Of a DNA stretch of 16,629 nt, positions 14,483-16,629 are shown in pieces. This DNA comes from Phycisphaeraceae bacterium (lineage in GTDB: Bacteria; Planctomycetota; Phycisphaerae; Phycisphaerales; UBA1924), in contig WUAK01000022.1 of NCBI GenBank assembly GCA_009827205.1, positions 1 to 16,629 on the forward strand, given 5' to 3'. Under the pieces are notes generated by a model that made no database searches, had not been told where the DNA came from, and was given only the letters and a program-made list of their open reading frames with translations. Within the stretch, counting starts at the first letter, position 1. Each line of letters opens with the position of its first letter. The translations under genes and the position numbers were made by a program.

Positions 14483-15052
14483 TCACTCGCTCATCGCGGT
14501 GTCGATGTCGTTGTAGCTGAAGTTGTCGAAGGTCAGGAAGACGCCAGCGCCGCCGCCCGAGCGGGGGTCGCTGACGAACTCGTGGGTTTCGGTGAAGGAC
14601 TGCTGACCGCTGGCAGCCAGGCCCAGAATGCCCCAGGCGGCCTCGCCACCGACCGACCAGTTGCCTTCCTGGAAGGCGTTGAGTGCTTCCTCGTTCGGGA
14701 AGAAGATCACAAAGTCGGCGTACTGGCCGAAGACTCCAAGCCCGAGGTTGATCCGTGCGTGTCTGCTGTAGCCGAGCACCTCGCCAGAGTTGTTGTAGAT
14801 GAGCCCGTCGCTGCCGCCGCCGCCCACGAAGTAATTAATGCCGGAGAATTCACCTGGGAAGACAGCCCACGCGTGGCTGCTCTTGACGAGCCCGTCGAAT
14901 TCGATCTCGGTGTTCGAAAGGTGCGTGACCGTCGCCTGGCACTCTGCCTTGGTGATCTCGTACGCCTCAGGGGTCAGGCCCGTCGCGGCGCAGCCGCCAA
15001 GACCCGCTCCCAGAACGCTCAGACCCAGAACCGCCTTCATCTGCTTCTTCAT
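14483..15052 (-). CDS. SYLF (YSC84-like) domain lipoprotein
   Basis: 189-residue exported protein. The N terminus MKKQMKAVLGLSVLGAGLGGC has a lipobox-like LGGC with Cys21, so it is probably lipid-anchored. The mature part follows the SYLF/YSC84 pattern: AWAVFPGEFSGINYFVGGGGSDGLIY (about 62-87), a central LGLGVFGQYADFVIFFPNEEALNAF, and the closing GNWSVGGEAAWGILG. Eukaryotic SYLF domains bind phospholipids; bacterial members are exported proteins with no fixed function, so lipid binding at the envelope is an inference. ATG 15052 has AGGAGA at 15058-15063 with 5-nt spacing. It has its own terminator downstream and the terminator of the next gene upstream, so it is monocistronic. Confidence 0.87.
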   Translation of the reverse strand: MKKQMKAVLGLSVLGAGLGGCAATGLTPEAYEITKAECQATVTHLSNTEIEFDGLVKSSHAWAVFPGEFSGINYFVGGGGSDGLIYNNSGEVLGYSRHARINLGLGVFGQYADFVIFFPNEEALNAFQEGNWSVGGEAAWGILGLAASGQQSFTETHEFVSDPRSGGGAGVFLTFDNFSYNDIDTAMSE

Positions 15053-15171
15053 TTTGATCTCCTGTCACACGAATTGATGAGAGTCGCTGATCACGGATCA
15101 CAAGATAGTGACCACAAACAAATCCTAGCCCGCCCCTCGGGCTTCTGTCGCGGCGGCTCTCAAACAGAATT

Positions 15172-15220
15172 CACAAAAACACCCCGGCTTGGCTGCCCAC
15201 TGCGGACGGCGAAGCCGGGG
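15172..15220 (-). terminator. Rho-independent terminator of the spondin/PEP-CTERM gene
   Basis: A 9-bp stem, CCCCGGCTT (15182-15190) and AAGCCGGGG (15212-15220), closes a 21-nt loop and is followed on the minus strand by TGTTTTTGTG. It lies 28 bp after the stop codon at 15249. The loop is longer than average but the stem and T-run are clear. Confidence 0.75.
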
Positions 15221-15248
15221 ATGCTTGTACGGAATCGAGCTTCGTGTG

Positions 15249-16028
15249 TTACGCGCGGCGTCTGCGAGCGACCGCGAGTCCACCCAGTCCGAGCAGCGCC
15301 AGTGACCCGGGTGCCGGGACGATCTCGAACGAGATCCGGTAGATCTCGTCACTCGAGCCAAACTGGCGATCGAAGGTGTAGCCCGCCGCGGTCGTGAGCC
15401 CGTTGAACACATCCAGATCCTGGAAGTCGAACTCGACGACGCCGTTCTCATCGATCCGGTCGTCGTTGACCGAGCCCTGGAGGAACGCGGCACCGAACGC
15501 GCCGTCGACCTCCGAGCCAGCGTCCCAGACGTCACTGCCGAACTGCGAGATCGAGCTGATCTGCAGGTTGCCGTTGTTGTCGAAGAGCTGGTACGCGGTC
15601 GGCGAGTCGTTGCCGATGAAGTAGTCGTTGCTCGGGACGACCATCGCGCCGAACGTGAAGTACTGGTTGACCGATGGGTCAACGGTAAACACCGCCGACG
15701 CCGTGCCGCCCGGGAGAAGCGGGCCGGCTGGGTTGGGCACCACGGTCCCGAGCGTGGCGGTAGGGTCCGCAGCGCCAAACTCTGGGAACCAGTCGGCGCC
15801 GCTGCCGCCTTCTGCGATCGAGATGATCGCCTGGCCTGCGGCGGAGCCGTTGTCGAACGAGTCGTACGTGCCGTTGTTGAAACCGAGGCGCAGCGGCGCG
15901 AACGCGACGCTGTTGGTCGGCGCCAGGTTCTCAACCGTGACCTGAACCTCGACGGGCTGGCCGAGAGCCGCCGTCGCGGGCAAGGCGGACCCGGCGAGCG
16001 CGATAAACGATGTCGTGATCTTTCTCAT
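15249..16028 (-). CDS. Secreted spondin_N-like protein with PEP-CTERM-type sorting tail
   Basis: 259-residue exported protein. A signal peptide covers about residues 1-23 (MRKITTSFIALAGSALPATA...G/Q). Residues about 25-150 match the spondin_N fold as seen in bacteria: VEVQVTVENLAPTNSVAFAP, LRLGFNNGTYDSFDNGSAAG, IAEGG, then FGAMVVPSNDYFIGND (about 126-141). The C terminus has V-PAP, a hydrophobic helix and ARRRRA, a PEP-CTERM variant (PAP instead of PEP) recognised by exosortase-type systems in Gram-negative and planctomycete bacteria; processing and delivery to the cell surface are inferred. The start is set at ATG 16028 because an AGGAGG lies 9 nt upstream and a signal peptide follows at once. 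The frame is open to 16091, but that part has no signal-like sequence. A terminator follows. Confidence 0.88.
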   Translation of the reverse strand: MRKITTSFIALAGSALPATAALGQPVEVQVTVENLAPTNSVAFAPLRLGFNNGTYDSFDNGSAAGQAIISIAEGGSGADWFPEFGAADPTATLGTVVPNPAGPLLPGGTASAVFTVDPSVNQYFTFGAMVVPSNDYFIGNDSPTAYQLFDNNGNLQISSISQFGSDVWDAGSEVDGAFGAAFLQGSVNDDRIDENGVVEFDFQDLDVFNGLTTAAGYTFDRQFGSSDEIYRISFEIVPAPGSLALLGLGGLAVARRRRA

Positions 16029-16037
16029 AGGTGCTTT

Positions 16038-16043
16038 CCTCCT
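16038..16043 (-). promoter_or_regulatory. Ribosome binding site that decides the spondin-like start
   Basis: On the minus strand AGGAGG (16043-16038) lies 9 nt before ATG 16028, the best Shine-Dalgarno match in the window. It supports starting there rather than at the farther in-frame ATG 16091. Confidence 0.8.
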
Positions 16044-16142
16044 GCACAGATAATGCAAACTGAGGCCCCCACACCCTCGATCCGGACACACGGATAGCGC
16101 ACCGGCAAACCGCCGATGTACAACACTCCCGAGCTATCCGGC

Positions 16143-16180
16143 AAAGAAACACACCCGACCGCTCTCGCGCGCGGGTGTGT
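16143..16180 (-). terminator. Rho-independent terminator of the TetR-like gene
   Basis: A 9-bp stem, ACACACCCG (16149-16157) and CGGGTGTGT (16172-16180), with a 14-nt loop, is followed on the minus strand by TTTCTTTG. It starts 13 bp after the stop at 16193. Confidence 0.75.
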
Positions 16181-16192
16181 GGAGGAGAACGC

Positions 16193-16629
16193 TCAACCCA
16201 GGCTGCTCTCGCCCTCTTCTTCGGCGAGAACGGCCCAGATCGAGTCGGCGATCCGGTCTGTGTACTGCGCGGCGGGCTTGGCAAGCGAGCCCTTTCGCAC
16301 ACGCTCCGGAACGCTCAGCATGAGCCCGACAAACATCGCAGATGCAAGCTCGAGAGGCATGTCCTTGAGCCTGCCCTCGCTGGCCCACTGGCGGAGCAGC
16401 TCGGTCAGAAGCGCGCTCTGGCGCCCCGCGATGTGCTTGTGCTTCTCGGGCAGGTTGTGGGTTGTGAGAAAGACAAACGCGAACCCGTCCGGCTCGCGGT
16501 CGAATCGGTCGTACGTGCTGCGCACCCATTCACGGACGCGGTCACGGATCGGTGCGCGCATCGCAACGAGCCCTTCCTTGTGCGCGATCATCGGCTCGAT
16601 CTGCTCAGCGAACACCGCGCCAAGCAGAT
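16193..16629 (-). CDS. TetR-like transcriptional regulator (N terminus outside the window)
   Basis: The frame is open to the window end, giving at least 145 residues of the C-terminal part. The sequence is all helical: LLGAVFAEQIEPMIAHKEG, RVREWVRSTYDRF, GFAFVFLTTHNLPE, a lysine/histidine patch, LLTELLRQWASEGRLKDMPLELASAMFVGLMLSVPERVRKG. The last stretch, with an acidic-Gly turn before ELASAMFVGL, is typical of TetR ligand-binding domains (TetR_C). The DNA-binding HTH domain would lie beyond 16629, so the assignment rests on the C-terminal half. It has its own terminator just before the spondin-like gene. Ligand and target are unknown. Confidence 0.7.
   Translation of the reverse strand, partial: LLGAVFAEQIEPMIAHKEGLVAMRAPIRDRVREWVRSTYDRFDREPDGFAFVFLTTHNLPEKHKHIAGRQSALLTELLRQWASEGRLKDMPLELASAMFVGLMLSVPERVRKGSLAKPAAQYTDRIADSIWAVLAEEEGESSLG

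Noticed and set aside
15127..15143. AGCCCG/CGGGCT hairpin in the gap upstream of the SYLF gene
   Set aside because: Only 6 bp with no T-run on either strand; the nearby 15182-15220 hairpin explains termination better.

Overview
The window is GC-rich (by eye in the low-to-mid 60s %) and gene-dense. It carries ordinary chromosomal housekeeping genes plus one short AT-rich patch. A secreted spondin-like protein with a C-terminal PEP-CTERM-type sorting tail (Pro-Ala-Pro, hydrophobic helix, Arg cluster), a SYLF-domain lipoprotein and the general gene repertoire suggest a planctomycete, probably of the Phycisphaerae. That assignment is an inference from family knowledge; no rRNA or marker phylogeny is available here.

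Layout. 1-2070 (+): the 3' three quarters of pyruvate phosphate dikinase, followed by a strong hairpin terminator. 2158-3459 (-): an exported LolA/DUF2092-like plus thioredoxin-fold protein whose CxxC motif is lost. 3594-4436 (-): trpC. Divergent from trpC, with overlapping 5' ends, come a CPBP intramembrane protease (about 4402-5316, +) and trpS (5339-6430, +). Converging on trpS is a minus-strand block that reads, in transcription order: SnoaL-like protein (10080-9730), GT4 glycosyltransferase (9702-8419) and a 669-residue secreted helical protein (8459-6450). Spacings of 27 bp and a 41-bp overlap suggest one operon, with a perfect 8+8 palindrome in its promoter region. Upstream is a RimJ/RimL-type acetyltransferase (10681-10160, -).

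10771-11414 is an AT-rich islet with a SUFU-domain gene on the plus strand, which looks like an orphan immunity protein. It abuts a possible remnant of a GC-rich zinc-ribbon gene. Next is a minus-strand set, nuoG (14373-12619), a 68-residue membrane protein (12588-12382) and truA (12380-11484), which is tight enough to be an operon. Finally, three minus-strand genes each end in a visible terminator: a SYLF lipoprotein (15052-14483), the spondin/PEP-CTERM protein (16028-15249) and a TetR-like regulator that runs off the window end.

The most unusual signal is that two unrelated conserved genes, the glycosyltransferase and truA, each carry an in-frame insertion built of GC-rich palindromic repeat sequence. 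The inserts are about 19 and 30 residues long and lie where the families normally have short loops. The two elements differ in sequence, so at least two classes of palindromic repeat appear to have entered coding regions in this genome. Other points of interest are the cysteine-less thioredoxin fold, the horizontally acquired-looking SUFU gene with a predicted near-leaderless promoter, the palindromic operator, the internally repeated 669-residue secreted protein coupled to the glycosyltransferase, and the shortened NuoG without the N7 cluster and without other nuo genes nearby.
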